Origin: Bacilli bacterium
GTDB taxonomy: Bacteria > Bacillota_I > Bacilli_A > RF39 > UBA660
Reading direction: 5' to 3'
DNA length: 39,163 nucleotides
NCBI GenBank assembly: GCA_017435465.1
Contig: JAFSEX010000060.1
Coordinates: 1 to 39,163, forward strand
The position numbers were made by a program, and so were the translations under genes. Shown here piece after piece: positions 17,901 to 25,642 of the stretch (position 1 is the stretch's first letter; each line of letters starts with the position of its first letter). The notes under the pieces were generated by a model, which saw nothing but the letters and a program-made list of their open reading frames with translations, searched no databases and was not told the origin of the DNA.

Positions 17901-18298
17901 GAAACAGCATTACCAGGTGCAGGATTATTTTCACTCCACGCATCTACTCTACCTGAAAAATATGCAGTAAATATTGTTTTACCACCGGCAACATTTTTAG
18001 AACTATAACTAAAATTATCATGTACCGGATATTCTTCTTTAAGACATATTGGAATACCATTATCAATGTTTCCAGCACTACTAGGATTTATACATTTTGG
18101 AACAACATTTTTTTTAATTGTATCAGGAACTGTAACATTTCTAGATGTTGATGTAGAAATAACACAATTGGCATATTCACCTGTAATTGTAGTAAGACTA
18201 CAGTCTTCGGCGCCATATACTACATTCTTATTATTAATTATATTAAATAGAAAAAATATAAATAGAACATTTAATATTTTCTTTGTATTCCTTTCCAT
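14906..18298 (-). CDS. Large secreted Cys-Cys-rich surface protein
   Basis: A 1,130-aa secreted protein with a signal peptide (helix about 9-22, probable cleavage after VYGA at 30). Residues 290-400 and 580-640 carry repeated Cys-Cys motifs: PGTCCYEYPETCC (about 297-308), RPGVCCKDIPESCC (about 326-338), NICCSDP, LDKCCNES and YLKCCNGS. After a Pro-rich CPCNPETDPSCPENC segment near residue 940 comes a C-terminal domain ending CRIGDFGVLGGGC. There is no sortase motif and no C-terminal membrane helix, so it may be held by the pilus, the wall or disulfides. It starts a run of coupled genes leading to the CpaB protein and ATPase, so it is probably an exported component or tip adhesin. No family recognised. 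Confidence 0.85.
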   Translation of the reverse strand: MERNTKKILNVLFIFFLFNIINNKNVVYGAEDCSLTTITGEYANCVISTSTSRNVTVPDTIKKNVVPKCINPSSAGNIDNGIPICLKEEYPVHDNFSYSSKNVAGGKTIFTAYFSGRVDAWSENNPAPGNAVSFNQIEQLNNTVVYPGMSLRYRRYETLASFVGEEMVETIVYSHENGLLKLSGEAIYQLPNTGDLFQSVSVSPNNFSVENIKLENVNGTWYISWIYDIKKLAVGWNSYDGSSNIFGAPGRWKKNNSLSKQISFHYFLPLKIEIEYLSNMCALGNDVSKKYAENNPGTCCYEYPETCCGTGIPGVQTPYEFAMARPGVCCKDIPESCCNVTTQSNGEPWIGSSNNDGIWVTYYKDKWQGNICCSDPTFVSKNPGKCSGLILSNPTSPETCSTAKTDYFYTTFYTSYDSEGHHLAKENVTCDINGNGACSSSYTFTYTIRIDKKKDYELNQVGHSYFDNTTTNDYDAYLKQKAKGNVMVGGDDVIEVPSTYKSNSLTKKNFSYKVSNPRIDPSDNSKYLIDITVTVYNLSKDSTSAPSAYDYNDAKIFFVPIKIALCWNDSGGSKKPSGNNTCTNMSYADKHLDKCCNESGSDFGKNNYLKCCNGSTTFYNSNKSICDTGPGDPKNKGYKADTSLTCNTATKTSNKEYSTTKKMDGTTYVNIDKENISIKASSTSVTSGTGFEYPLDITDNVEYSLNMANGYDKDHPLESKDVINTMYDGFKNELTNIKNNFSSYISSQEITFVDDRTDETHPIILDYDSLNISNLEYSGSTEYYYKDSSITCTEICNNRVKKGSYPHFYWVCEEYLYEWSNTGVTPENVCNSTNVGDVAILKATIYDTTAKQTYTYKTKLPYAFINKNNGNDIKYKNTNTSPGKNYISAGNKIYTNITDTTGTYNFDISIKNGGISKEIGSSSGENIYSCHYTVLNCAIEGTCPCNPETDPSCPENCDPVSDPSCPLPPPTPGTPNYYFRPISLTDPFPNDDVSTDSNYRETAPNWFKYKNGNSYTYITQNTDNSRKGESIYTQEPMYEITITNQMADDIREFNDKHPDYSSYDTMAISNDGSCGDGLCRYSKFLNSLTGTVAESDKLSDFNETYDNKLKVNITNRQCRIGDFGVLGGGC

Positions 18299-18312
18299 CA
18301 AATCACCACCTA

Positions 18313-18939
18313 TCAAAATTTCTTATTTTTCTTTTTAAGATATATAATTAACATTATTATTAAACTTACTAATAACAATCCAGATAATATGTATATATAA
18401 TTATTCTTTAAAAACAACATAAACTTATTATCTTTCTTCGAGTTTTTGTTAATATTGTCATTTTCATACTCTTTTAATTTCTGTTCAAATAATTCATCAG
18501 TTATTTCCTCATCAACAAATTCATTACAATATTCAAATTCACTATATTTTTTATCTTTGCACATTTCTTTTTCAGAATATTTATTAAATGTTGGTATTAT
18601 TATGTTTTTTTCTTTTAATACAACAACACCGCAACTGTTTTTTTCATTCGCATAAAATCCTATTTTATAATTATATCCACCAATGAATCCATCAATAGAA
18701 TTGCTAGAAATTTCTGGTATATTAAATCCTCCCATTGTACTAGACCCTGTTATATATTCAGGAATATTATATAAAGTAACTTTAAACAAATTGTTCCCAG
18801 TATGTTCGTACTTAAATTGTATATTATCAACCAATTTATTTAACTCATGTATTTGTTGTTCACTGCATTCTGCATTAACCAAGTTTGGAAACAATATAAA
18901 ACTTAATAATATAATAAACAAATTTATATTTTTTCTCAT
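18313..18939 (-). CDS. Secreted protein with C-terminal membrane anchor, first gene of the Tad-like block
   Basis: A 208-aa protein with a signal peptide (FIILLSFILFPNLVNA, cleavage likely before ECSEQQ), an extracellular domain of about 145 residues with paired Cys (NSCGV, EMCKDK, YCNEF), an Asn/Lys-rich stalk, and a C-terminal transmembrane helix (about 181-201) with a basic cytoplasmic tail KKKNKKF. There is no LPxTG. It is translated 14 bp before the large Cys-rich gene, so the two probably act together, perhaps as membrane docking partner and surface component. The ATG at 18939 with GGAGGGTGG upstream is preferred over an in-frame GTG six codons earlier. No family recognised. Confidence 0.75.
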   Translation of the reverse strand: MRKNINLFIILLSFILFPNLVNAECSEQQIHELNKLVDNIQFKYEHTGNNLFKVTLYNIPEYITGSSTMGGFNIPEISSNSIDGFIGGYNYKIGFYANEKNSCGVVVLKEKNIIIPTFNKYSEKEMCKDKKYSEFEYCNEFVDEEITDELFEQKLKEYENDNINKNSKKDNKFMLFLKNNYIYILSGLLLVSLIIMLIIYLKKKNKKF

Positions 18940-18966
18940 TATTATCCACCCTCCCACTATAAATTA

Positions 18967-18975
18967 ATTATAACA
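18967..18975 (-). promoter_or_regulatory. Extended -10 promoter for the Tad-like block
   Basis: TATAAT preceded by TGT (extended -10) is located 28 nt before the start at 18939. The -35 region is A/T-rich without a clear match. No other promoter is visible until 10742, so this may drive the whole 18939 to 10794 run. Confidence 0.6.
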
Positions 18976-19051
18976 CATTAAGATTAAAAATAAATATTTT
19001 TTTATTGTTTTTTATAAAAAAAAATGCTATTATTTGAATGAGGTGAACTGA

Positions 19052-19462
19052 ATGAAAAAAACATTTGGAATTTTAATTATTTTATGTCTTGGCTTTGTAA
19101 CAGGATGTTCTAATAGTGTTATAAAAAAAATAGATTATAAAGAATTTAATGATCTTATTGAAAATCAAAAAACATTTATTTTATATGTGGGGAGTGCATC
19201 ATGTAGTAATTGTATAGAATTCGAACCAAAATTTAAAGAAATAATAAAAGATCATAATATTAGAAATGCTAGATACATTGATCTTGATAAATTTAATGAT
19301 GAAGAAAAAAATAAATTAAATAAAATAATAAACATTTCTGGAACTCCTACTGTTATATTTATTGAAAACGGCGAAGAAGAATCTATGACAAACAGAATAA
19401 ACGGTAATATTTCAAAAGAAAAAATTATATCAAGATTAAAATCAAATAATTATATAAAATAA
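19052..19462 (+). CDS. Thioredoxin-like lipoprotein
   Basis: A 136-aa lipoprotein. The lipobox is FVTGCSN (Cys at about 19), followed by a thioredoxin-fold domain with the redox motif ASCSNC (CxxC at about 51-54) and the cis-Pro segment SGTPTVIFIENGE. It would act outside the membrane on disulfides or thiols, for example in extracytoplasmic disulfide formation or isomerisation. It is divergently transcribed from the Cys-rich surface-protein block across a 112-bp gap, which makes those proteins reasonable clients; this is inference. GAGGTG precedes the ATG, and a bidirectional terminator follows. Confidence 0.88.
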   Translation: MKKTFGILIILCLGFVTGCSNSVIKKIDYKEFNDLIENQKTFILYVGSASCSNCIEFEPKFKEIIKDHNIRNARYIDLDKFNDEEKNKLNKIINISGTPTVIFIENGEEESMTNRINGNISKEKIISRLKSNNYIK

Positions 19463-19494
19463 CAGAGATTAAAATTCAATCTCTGTTATTTTGT
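19461..19494. terminator. Convergent terminator between the thioredoxin-like gene and trmL
   Basis: AACAGAGATT and AATCTCTGTT pair around a 7-nt loop with a T-rich tract on the plus strand and an A/T tract on the other side. It overlaps the stop codons of both converging genes. Confidence 0.78.
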
Positions 19495-19992
19495 TATATA
19501 GTCTTTGCCTTTGAATGTATCAAACAAATCTAAATTATTAAAATTTTGTTGTCTAAGTGCTTCAAATATCATAATCGCAACTGTATTGGATAAATTTAAA
19601 GCACGAATTTTATTGTTAGTTGGCATTCTAAGACAAGTATCAAAATTATCTTTTAATATTTCTTTTGGAATACCTGAACTTTCACGTCCAAATACAAAAT
19701 AAATATTTTCATCACTATTAGAATAATCAAAGTCTGTATATTTTTTATTTCCATATCTAGTTAGGAAATAAAATTTACCTTTATTAGTTTTCAAAAACTC
19801 ATCATAATTTTTATATACTACGTAGTCACAGTTTTCTATATAATTTGCACCACTTCTTTTTACACTTTTCTCATCAAGTGAAAATCCCAAGGGTTCTATT
19901 AAATGTAATTTAACATCTGTTCCTGCACAGGTTCTCATAATATTTCCAGTATTCATTGGAATTTCTGGTTCATATAATACAATATTTATCAT
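19486..19992 (-). CDS. trmL: tRNA (cytidine/uridine(34)-2'-O)-methyltransferase TrmL
   Basis: A 168-aa SPOUT-fold methyltransferase. N-terminal MINIVLYEPEIPMNTGNIMRTC is the TrmL signature; FVFGRESSGIP (about 104-114) and MPTNNKIRALNLSNTVAIMIFEALRQ (about 129-154) are the knotted AdoMet-binding motifs 2 and 3. It 2'-O-methylates the wobble base of certain tRNA-Leu species. Length is standard. It overlaps the upstream thioredoxin-like gene by 4 nt (ATGA). Confidence 0.95.
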   Translation of the reverse strand: MINIVLYEPEIPMNTGNIMRTCAGTDVKLHLIEPLGFSLDEKSVKRSGANYIENCDYVVYKNYDEFLKTNKGKFYFLTRYGNKKYTDFDYSNSDENIYFVFGRESSGIPKEILKDNFDTCLRMPTNNKIRALNLSNTVAIMIFEALRQQNFNNLDLFDTFKGKDYITK

Positions 19993-20492
19993 TTTATATA
20001 TTCATACTCCACTAAAAGTTGAGCAATTTCATCTGTGCGTATTTCATTCTTATCGTCACTATTCAAAATATCACTAAATTTAGAATTATTTAATATCGCA
20101 ATACTAGGAATATTAAGATTGGAATTTAAAGTAGTTAATTTGTAATCTCTAAGAATTTGATTTAAATCTGTAACATTTGATACATTTAAGAAAATAATTT
20201 CATCTTCAAGATTATTTTCTTTAATAACTTTATATAATTTTTTTTCAAAATTTACACATTTTTCTGAATTTTTTTCACCAATATAAACAATTAAATTAGG
20301 ATTTTCTAAAACATAATTTTGAAATTCAAGATAATTAACTTCCTTTATATAATTAGCTATATAAGAATTTTCAAGTTCATTTTGTTTATACACTTTATAC
20401 CATTCATTAGAATAAAAAACTAAAACAAGTGTTACTGCGACAATAATCCCATAAATAATATAATTTTTTCTAGGAATTTTTCTTTCTTTCAT
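19989..20492 (-). CDS. Membrane-anchored thioredoxin-fold protein lacking the CxxC motif
   Basis: A 167-aa protein with an N-terminal transmembrane helix (about 11-26) and an outer thioredoxin-like domain: NPNLIVYIGEKNSEKCVNFEKKLYKVI, DEIIFLNVSNVTDLN and NIPSIAILNN (cis-Pro). The redox site reads NSEKC, so only the second Cys of CxxC remains. It may bind rather than oxidise, or use a mixed disulfide. It is the second thioredoxin-fold envelope protein within 1.5 kb and is coupled to trmL, with which it has no evident functional link. Confidence 0.78.
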   Translation of the reverse strand: MKERKIPRKNYIIYGIIVAVTLVLVFYSNEWYKVYKQNELENSYIANYIKEVNYLEFQNYVLENPNLIVYIGEKNSEKCVNFEKKLYKVIKENNLEDEIIFLNVSNVTDLNQILRDYKLTTLNSNLNIPSIAILNNSKFSDILNSDDKNEIRTDEIAQLLVEYEYIK

Positions 20493-20534
20493 ATAACCAC
20501 CATCCTATTATTATTTTAACATATGAATAAATTA

Positions 20535-20563
20535 TTGTAAATTAGATTAAATTAATTTATAAT
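20535..20563 (+). promoter_or_regulatory. Promoter for the VanY-type carboxypeptidase
   Basis: TTGTAA (20535-20540), a 17-bp spacer and TATAAT (20558-20563), close to the start codon. The leader is only about 10 nt, and includes the ribosome site GGTGAGG. Confidence 0.75.
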
Positions 20564-20579
20564 GTAAATGGTGAGGATA

Positions 20580-21710
20580 ATGAAGAATAAAAAAGGAATT
20601 ATTACAATAATAATTTTAGTATTAATATTAATTGCTTTATGTTTTGTCTTGTTTATATTTAGAAAGGATACAAAAACAAATGATTATAAAAAATTAGAAA
20701 AAATGAATTACAGTACTGAAGCTATAAATAAGATATTTGAAGAAAAAATCGTTGATAAAGTTTTAGATAATGAATATTCTAAAACTTTAGATGAAGCAAT
20801 AACAACTGATGAATTTGAAATTACTAATTTAGATTTGTATTTAAATATAGATTATATTAATAAAGATGATTATATTAATGAATTAAACAAACTTGTCTCT
20901 ATTGGATATAATATTGAAGAAATAGAACTTATTATTGGTAAAATAGATTATGCAGATATTAAAATAATAAATAATTATACATATATAAATGATTTAAAAG
21001 AATATTTGGAATATGAAAACTTTAAGATTGAATATTTGGAAAGATATGTAAATTACAGAAATAACAATATTGCCCTAAGTTTCAATGATATAATTAAAAA
21101 TGTTAATATGGACTTGGATAAAGAATCATATAGTGATCCTAAAACAGTTGAAAATACTAATGATATATTAATGCTTATTAATAAACATAATAAATTACCT
21201 GATAATTTTGAGCCGGAAAATTTAGAAAAAATTAGTTCAAAATGCACAACTAAGGAATTATTATTAAATAGTGAAGCTAGAAAAAGCTTTGAGTTAATGT
21301 GTAATGATATAAAAAGTTTAGGAATGAATTTAAGAGCAATATCAACATATCGTACTAGGGACTATCAAAACAAATTATATACTGATTATTCTAATAGAAA
21401 TGGTAAAGCTGAAGCTGACACATTTTCAGCGAGACCTAGATTTTCTGAACATGAAACTGGACTTGCATTAGATGTTATGGGTGGAAATACAACTTATACA
21501 GATTTTCATAAAACTGATGAATTTAAATGGGTTGAAAAAAACGCTTATAATTATGGATTTATAATTAGATATCCAAAAGAAAAAGAACATATTACTGGTT
21601 ATAAATATGAATCTTGGCATTTAAGATATGTTGGAAAAGATGTTGCTAAATACATTTATGAAAATAATATAACATTTGAAGAATATTATGAAAAATTCTT
21701 ATTAAAATAG
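20580..21710 (+). CDS. D-alanyl-D-alanine carboxypeptidase of the VanY/M15B family
   Basis: A 376-aa protein with an N-terminal transmembrane helix (about 8-26), an N-terminal helical region of about 190 residues unlike known domains, and a C-terminal M15B peptidase domain. Zinc-site motifs are visible: SAYRT-like STYRTRDYQNKLY, SEHETGLALDVMG (His and Asp ligands) and ESWHLRYVG (His ligand). The enzyme trims D-Ala from peptidoglycan stem peptides at the cell surface. The start at 20580 is set by GGTGAGGATA; an ATG four codons earlier overlaps that site. It ends at a strong terminator. Confidence 0.9.
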   Translation: MKNKKGIITIIILVLILIALCFVLFIFRKDTKTNDYKKLEKMNYSTEAINKIFEEKIVDKVLDNEYSKTLDEAITTDEFEITNLDLYLNIDYINKDDYINELNKLVSIGYNIEEIELIIGKIDYADIKIINNYTYINDLKEYLEYENFKIEYLERYVNYRNNNIALSFNDIIKNVNMDLDKESYSDPKTVENTNDILMLINKHNKLPDNFEPENLEKISSKCTTKELLLNSEARKSFELMCNDIKSLGMNLRAISTYRTRDYQNKLYTDYSNRNGKAEADTFSARPRFSEHETGLALDVMGGNTTYTDFHKTDEFKWVEKNAYNYGFIIRYPKEKEHITGYKYESWHLRYVGKDVAKYIYENNITFEEYYEKFLLK

Positions 21711-21746
21711 AAAAAATCACTATTTATTTAAAAATAGTGATTTTTT
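21711..21746. terminator. Bidirectional terminator after the VanY-type gene
   Basis: A perfect stem, AAAAAATCACTATTT with AAATAGTGATTTTTT, giving A and T tracts on both sides. It also serves the converging cdsA-rseP operon. Confidence 0.85.
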
Positions 21747-21804
21747 CAGAATTATTGTTTTTTATGTTTGGAGTTAATCTTTTTAAAAATTTAAAGAAAA
21801 AGCA

Positions 21805-22158
21805 CTAAATCCATCTAGCACTTTCTACTTGTGTTCCATCAAAAGATGATGATTGTTCAATTAATTTCATAGTTATTTTATAAGTATAATATTTTTCTTT
21901 TTCATCTATTTCAACTAATTTTGTTTTTAAATGTTTTCTAAATCTATAATCATCTACATATTTAGACAATGCTACATCCAAACTTTTTAAAAATTCTACT
22001 TCTTCTTCACTATTCATGTCCGCATCATCTATGAGTTTCATATAAAAATTAATCATTGTTTCAGAAAAAGTATCTCCTTCAAAAAATTCATATGAATTAA
22101 TCTTTTCATAATTTGGACATATTTCTAAAAGTCTATTTATTTTATCTCTTGTATTCAT
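21805..22158 (-). CDS. Hypothetical soluble protein
   Basis: A 117-aa, charged, predicted mostly helical cytoplasmic protein with no signal, transmembrane helix or recognisable motif. It follows rseP by 25 bp and lies in the same direction, making it the last gene of the cdsA-rseP operon, before the shared terminator at 21711-21746. A GGGG ribosome site precedes the ATG. Function unknown. Confidence 0.75.
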   Translation of the reverse strand: MNTRDKINRLLEICPNYEKINSYEFFEGDTFSETMINFYMKLIDDADMNSEEEVEFLKSLDVALSKYVDDYRFRKHLKTKLVEIDEKEKYYTYKITMKLIEQSSSFDGTQVESARWI

Positions 22159-22183
22159 ACACTTATTTCCCCTTTTCTATTAT

Positions 22184-23221
22184 TTAAAATAACCTTAATA
22201 TATCACTGAATGTTACTAATATCATTAAACCAATTAATAAGAAGAACCCAATATTATGCATCATATTTTCAACTTTTGGACTTACCGGACTTCCTTTTAT
22301 TTTTTCAATAATTAAGAACAAGATTCTTCCTCCATCAAATGCTGGAAATGGAATTAAATTTATAAATCCGACATTTATACTTAAATAAGCAATTAAATAT
22401 AGAACACTATCGAATCCTGCTTTTGCACTATCACCCACAATTGAGTATATTCCAACTGGACCCGAAATATTATTTAAGGATATTTTACCAGTGAATAGTC
22501 CACCAATAACAGTAAACATTGATTCAGTTAATGAACCGAGTTTTGATGCTGCATATTTCAACGATTCAACAAATCCATAATATTTTGTTTGTTCCATTCC
22601 TACACCAAATTGATAGGTAGTTTGATCATCAGAAATTATTTTTTTTGGCTTAACAGTTAGTCTTTGTACTACACCATTTTCTTTTTGAACCTCAAAATTT
22701 ACTTTACTACCATCATTATTCAATTGAAGCTTCATTATAATTTGATCCCAATTACTAACTTTTTTATCATTAATTCTTAAGATTCTATCTCCAGTTTCTA
22801 ATCCCGCTTCATAAGCAGCTGAATCTTCTTGTATTGCACCTATTATTGGTTTTGTCGATGGTGCACCAAAAATAATACCAATTAGAAATAAAAGAATGAA
22901 CGCTAAAACAAAATTAAAGAATGGACCTGCAAAAATTGTTAAAAATCTTTGTAACCACGTTTTGCTTTGCATCTGTTTGTTTTTAGGAATATTTTTATCC
23001 TCTTCAACAGTTTCACCAGCCATAGAAACAAATCCACCTAGTGGAATTGCTCTTATACAATATTCTGTTTCGCTTTTAAATTTTTTACCAAATATTTTAG
23101 GACCCATACCAATTGAAAATTCATAACAATAAATTCCTGCTTTTTTAGCAAATATGAAATGTCCTAATTCATGTATAAATACAATTAATCCTAAAATTAA
23201 AATAAAATAAATTAATGTCAT
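22184..23221 (-). CDS. rseP: RIP metalloprotease RseP (site-2 protease)
   Basis: A 345-aa intramembrane zinc protease. The active site HELGH (18-22) is in the first helix, a PDZ domain follows at about 120-200 (GAIQEDSAAYEAGLETGDRILRINDKKV), and the third motif NLIPFPAFDGGRI is near the C-terminus. It cuts membrane-spanning regulators and signal peptide remnants, so it can act in stress signalling and pheromone or sporulation control. It follows cdsA by 11 bp, the standard cdsA-rseP pairing of Firmicutes; dxr, which usually lies between them, is absent here. Confidence 0.95.
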   Translation of the reverse strand: MTLIYFILILGLIVFIHELGHFIFAKKAGIYCYEFSIGMGPKIFGKKFKSETEYCIRAIPLGGFVSMAGETVEEDKNIPKNKQMQSKTWLQRFLTIFAGPFFNFVLAFILLFLIGIIFGAPSTKPIIGAIQEDSAAYEAGLETGDRILRINDKKVSNWDQIIMKLQLNNDGSKVNFEVQKENGVVQRLTVKPKKIISDDQTTYQFGVGMEQTKYYGFVESLKYAASKLGSLTESMFTVIGGLFTGKISLNNISGPVGIYSIVGDSAKAGFDSVLYLIAYLSINVGFINLIPFPAFDGGRILFLIIEKIKGSPVSPKVENMMHNIGFFLLIGLMILVTFSDILRLF

Positions 23222-23232
23222 TTATATACCTC

Positions 23233-24033
23233 CTATAATAATGAAATAACTAATACAAATCCTAATAATACAAAGATTAAACTATCTAATCTATCTAATA
23301 TTCCTCCATGTCCTGGAATTAAATTAGAAAAATCTTTTTTATTATAATATCTTTTAATTGAACTAAATACTAAATCACCTATTTGACCTAATAGAGAAAG
23401 GAATGTAACAATAACAGCCAGTGAAAAAGCACTAATGTTTGTTCCAATTACTTGATAATAGAACATACTGCTAATTAATACCCCAAAAAATGTTCCACCA
23501 AGAACTCCTTCCCAAGTTTTTTTAGGAGATATATCTACTAGTAACTTAGTTTTACCGATATAATAACCAGTAATATATGCAAATGTATCTGTAAGTGTTG
23601 TAATAAGAACTAAGAATAATAAGAAAAGTAAACTATACTCTCTAACTAATATCATTAAATTGAAAGCAGTTCCTAAAAAGAATATTGTACCAATTAAGAA
23701 CATGGCATCATTAATATTATATTTTTTATTATCATGAAATATAACAATAGGAATTAATAATGAAAATACTATCATTGAAATAAGTCTATAATCTAGTAAA
23801 TATTCAAATATCGTTGGTCCATTAAGATTTAATATAAGTATTGTTATTAAAATATAAGACAAAAATTTAACAAAGAAAGGAAATTGTTTTTTTGATTCTC
23901 TTATACCTATTATTTCTTTTAAACCCATTAAACCTAAAATAAGTGAACCAATTGTAAAAGGTGTTTCACCAATAATACTTATTGGTATTATGATTGCTAA
24001 CATAACGATTGCACTTATAACTCTTTTTTTCAT
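23233..24033 (-). CDS. cdsA: Phosphatidate cytidylyltransferase
   Basis: A 266-aa polytopic membrane enzyme that makes CDP-diacylglycerol from phosphatidate and CTP. The CDS signature is visible as SPKKTWEGVLGGTFFGV and near the end as IKRYYNKKDFSNLIPGHGGILDRLDSLIF (Asp-rich catalytic region). About eight helices. The start at 24033 is chosen from AAGGAG upstream; a longer frame begins at an ATG nine codons earlier that has no ribosome site. Confidence 0.95.
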   Translation of the reverse strand: MKKRVISAIVMLAIIIPISIIGETPFTIGSLILGLMGLKEIIGIRESKKQFPFFVKFLSYILITILILNLNGPTIFEYLLDYRLISMIVFSLLIPIVIFHDNKKYNINDAMFLIGTIFFLGTAFNLMILVREYSLLFLLFLVLITTLTDTFAYITGYYIGKTKLLVDISPKKTWEGVLGGTFFGVLISSMFYYQVIGTNISAFSLAVIVTFLSLLGQIGDLVFSSIKRYYNKKDFSNLIPGHGGILDRLDSLIFVLLGFVLVISLL

Positions 24034-24105
24034 TGTATCGCTCCTTACTATCATTAACATAATTATAGTATAAATATAAAAAAAATGAAATATAATAGTT
24101 CAAAG

Positions 24106-24136
24106 TTTTAAAAAAATCTAGTATAAACTAGATTTT
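24106..24136 (-). terminator. Terminator downstream of the glycine-rich pseudopilin gene
   Basis: AAAATCTAGT and ACTAGATTTT pair around a 4-nt loop, followed by seven T on the minus strand. It lies about 90 nt after the stop codon at 24227; the intervening stretch is very AT-rich without a gene. Confidence 0.8.
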
Positions 24137-24226
24137 ATCAATTATTAAATTATATAAATTTGATGTATTTATACAAATATTTATATATATTAAACATTAT
24201 ATTATAATTTTTTATAAGAATAAATA

Positions 24227-25321
24227 TTAACCTTCAGTTATTTTTACATATCCATTACCACTTCTTGAACCAGTAGTACCTGCTGTATTAACTCCACTTG
24301 AAAAACTAGTTGCAGCATATGATGTACCAGTACTCCATCCACCCCCATAACTCGGATTATCATCAGCACATCCGCCACCACCAAAGCCACCTCTACATAC
24401 ACCACTATTTCTAGTATAATAAGAACCAACTGAATTATATGTAATAAATTGTGAAATACCTAATACATTTGATGCACTTGATGAAACAGTATCAGATTTT
24501 GTAATTGTACTATAGGCAGCCCCACCTGGTGAAATCCATGTTGCACCAATTCCATCAGCACCACTTGATAAAGTACCATTATATTTGGACCTATATGAAT
24601 TATCAGTACTTCCACCACCACCAGCAGCTACTAATAATACTTCTAAATATTCAGAATTCTTAGTAATTTGATATTTAGAATTAGTAATTGAAGGAATTTT
24701 TTTAAATACAAAACTTCCACCACCACCAGCGCCACTTGTTCCGTCTATTGCTGTTGCATCAGTTACACTTCCTTGTCCACCAACAACAATATATAAAACA
24801 TCTCCCTTATTTAGTGAGAATGTTGAAGAAATAGTTGCACCTTTTCCTCCATTTAATGAATCACCTGTATACGAATAATTATTGCCTGTTGTCCCTTCTG
24901 CTCCTGCAGCTTCTATTATATAATTTCCTGTCTTAGGTATTGAATACGTTACTATATTACTACTATAAGCAAAATTTGTTATTCTAGAAAAATTATAAGT
25001 GAATTTATTGTTAATTTTAGAGATAGAAACTTCGCCTTGCAAATTATTATCCCCATTATATGAATCTTTTATATCATCAATATATCCTTCTGAAACTAAA
25101 GTGTCTATTGTAACAGTACATCCATCTTTACATGTTGACAAATTATCAGCAACATATGCTTTTGCTGCACTTAAAATTGCTTTTTCTTGAATTGTGTTAA
25201 TATCATTTTTTGAATCACCCATTATTTTACTTACAGAAATACCCGCTATTGTTATAATTATTCCTAATATTGCAATTACCGCCAAAAGTTCTATTAAAGT
25301 AAACCCTTTTTTATTTTTCAT
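24227..25321 (-). CDS. Type II pseudopilin fused to a glycine-rich ALK/LTK-type domain
   Basis: A 364-aa protein. The first 30 residues are a canonical prepilin leader and helix (MKNKKG, then FTLIELLAVIAILGII, with Glu at +5 after the cleavage site). A pseudopilin stalk follows to about 120. From about 125 the protein matches the glycine-rich domain found beside ALK/LTK receptor kinases and in bacterial surface proteins (Pfam Gly_rich, by memory): YSIPKTGNYIIEAAGAEG, FSLNKGDVLYIVVGGQG, SGAGGGGSFVF, LLVAAGGGGS, and a Gly/Tyr/Ser C-terminus with GGGCADDNPSYGGGW. It would be displayed by a type II/IV pilus. No assembly genes lie next to it; the nearest candidates are the Tad-like genes 14 kb away. 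Confidence 0.85.
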   Translation of the reverse strand: MKNKKGFTLIELLAVIAILGIIITIAGISVSKIMGDSKNDINTIQEKAILSAAKAYVADNLSTCKDGCTVTIDTLVSEGYIDDIKDSYNGDNNLQGEVSISKINNKFTYNFSRITNFAYSSNIVTYSIPKTGNYIIEAAGAEGTTGNNYSYTGDSLNGGKGATISSTFSLNKGDVLYIVVGGQGSVTDATAIDGTSGAGGGGSFVFKKIPSITNSKYQITKNSEYLEVLLVAAGGGGSTDNSYRSKYNGTLSSGADGIGATWISPGGAAYSTITKSDTVSSSASNVLGISQFITYNSVGSYYTRNSGVCRGGFGGGGCADDNPSYGGGWSTGTSYAATSFSSGVNTAGTTGSRSGNGYVKITEG

Positions 25322-25391
25322 ATGTTAACCACCTATTATGAATTATAATGTATTTCAAGAAAAATTACTATATAAAAAACAGAAAAAAAGA

Positions 25392-25640
25392 TTAAAATGA
25401 ATCAATGTCAATTTTAACCTTTTTATTACCATTAATATAAGCACTTGCTTGAACAATAGTTCTAATTGCCTTAGCAGTCTTTCCTTCTTTACCTATTAAA
25501 ACACCCATATCATCATTATCAACTAAAACTTGAATATGATGAAAATTGTTTTCAGAAGTTTCAAATTCTTTAATTGTTACCATATCTGGATTTTTAACCA
25601 AAGCTTTAACTAACTGTTCAGTTAACTTAACAAATTCCAT
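25392..25640 (-). CDS. khpA: KhpA, KH-domain RNA-binding protein
   Basis: An 82-aa single KH domain protein. The GXXG loop appears as IGKEGKTAKAIRTIV (about 46-60). KhpA with KhpB binds many RNAs and affects cell elongation and division in Firmicutes. It is immediately downstream of rpsP (2 bp), the conserved arrangement. Confidence 0.93.
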   Translation of the reverse strand: MEFVKLTEQLVKALVKNPDMVTIKEFETSENNFHHIQVLVDNDDMGVLIGKEGKTAKAIRTIVQASAYINGNKKVKIDIDSF

Positions 25641-25642
25641 AA

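Noticed and set aside
14906-18939. Sortase-anchored pilin or adhesin.
   Set aside because: No LPxTG-like motif or sortase gene found; the assembly genes are Tad-type.
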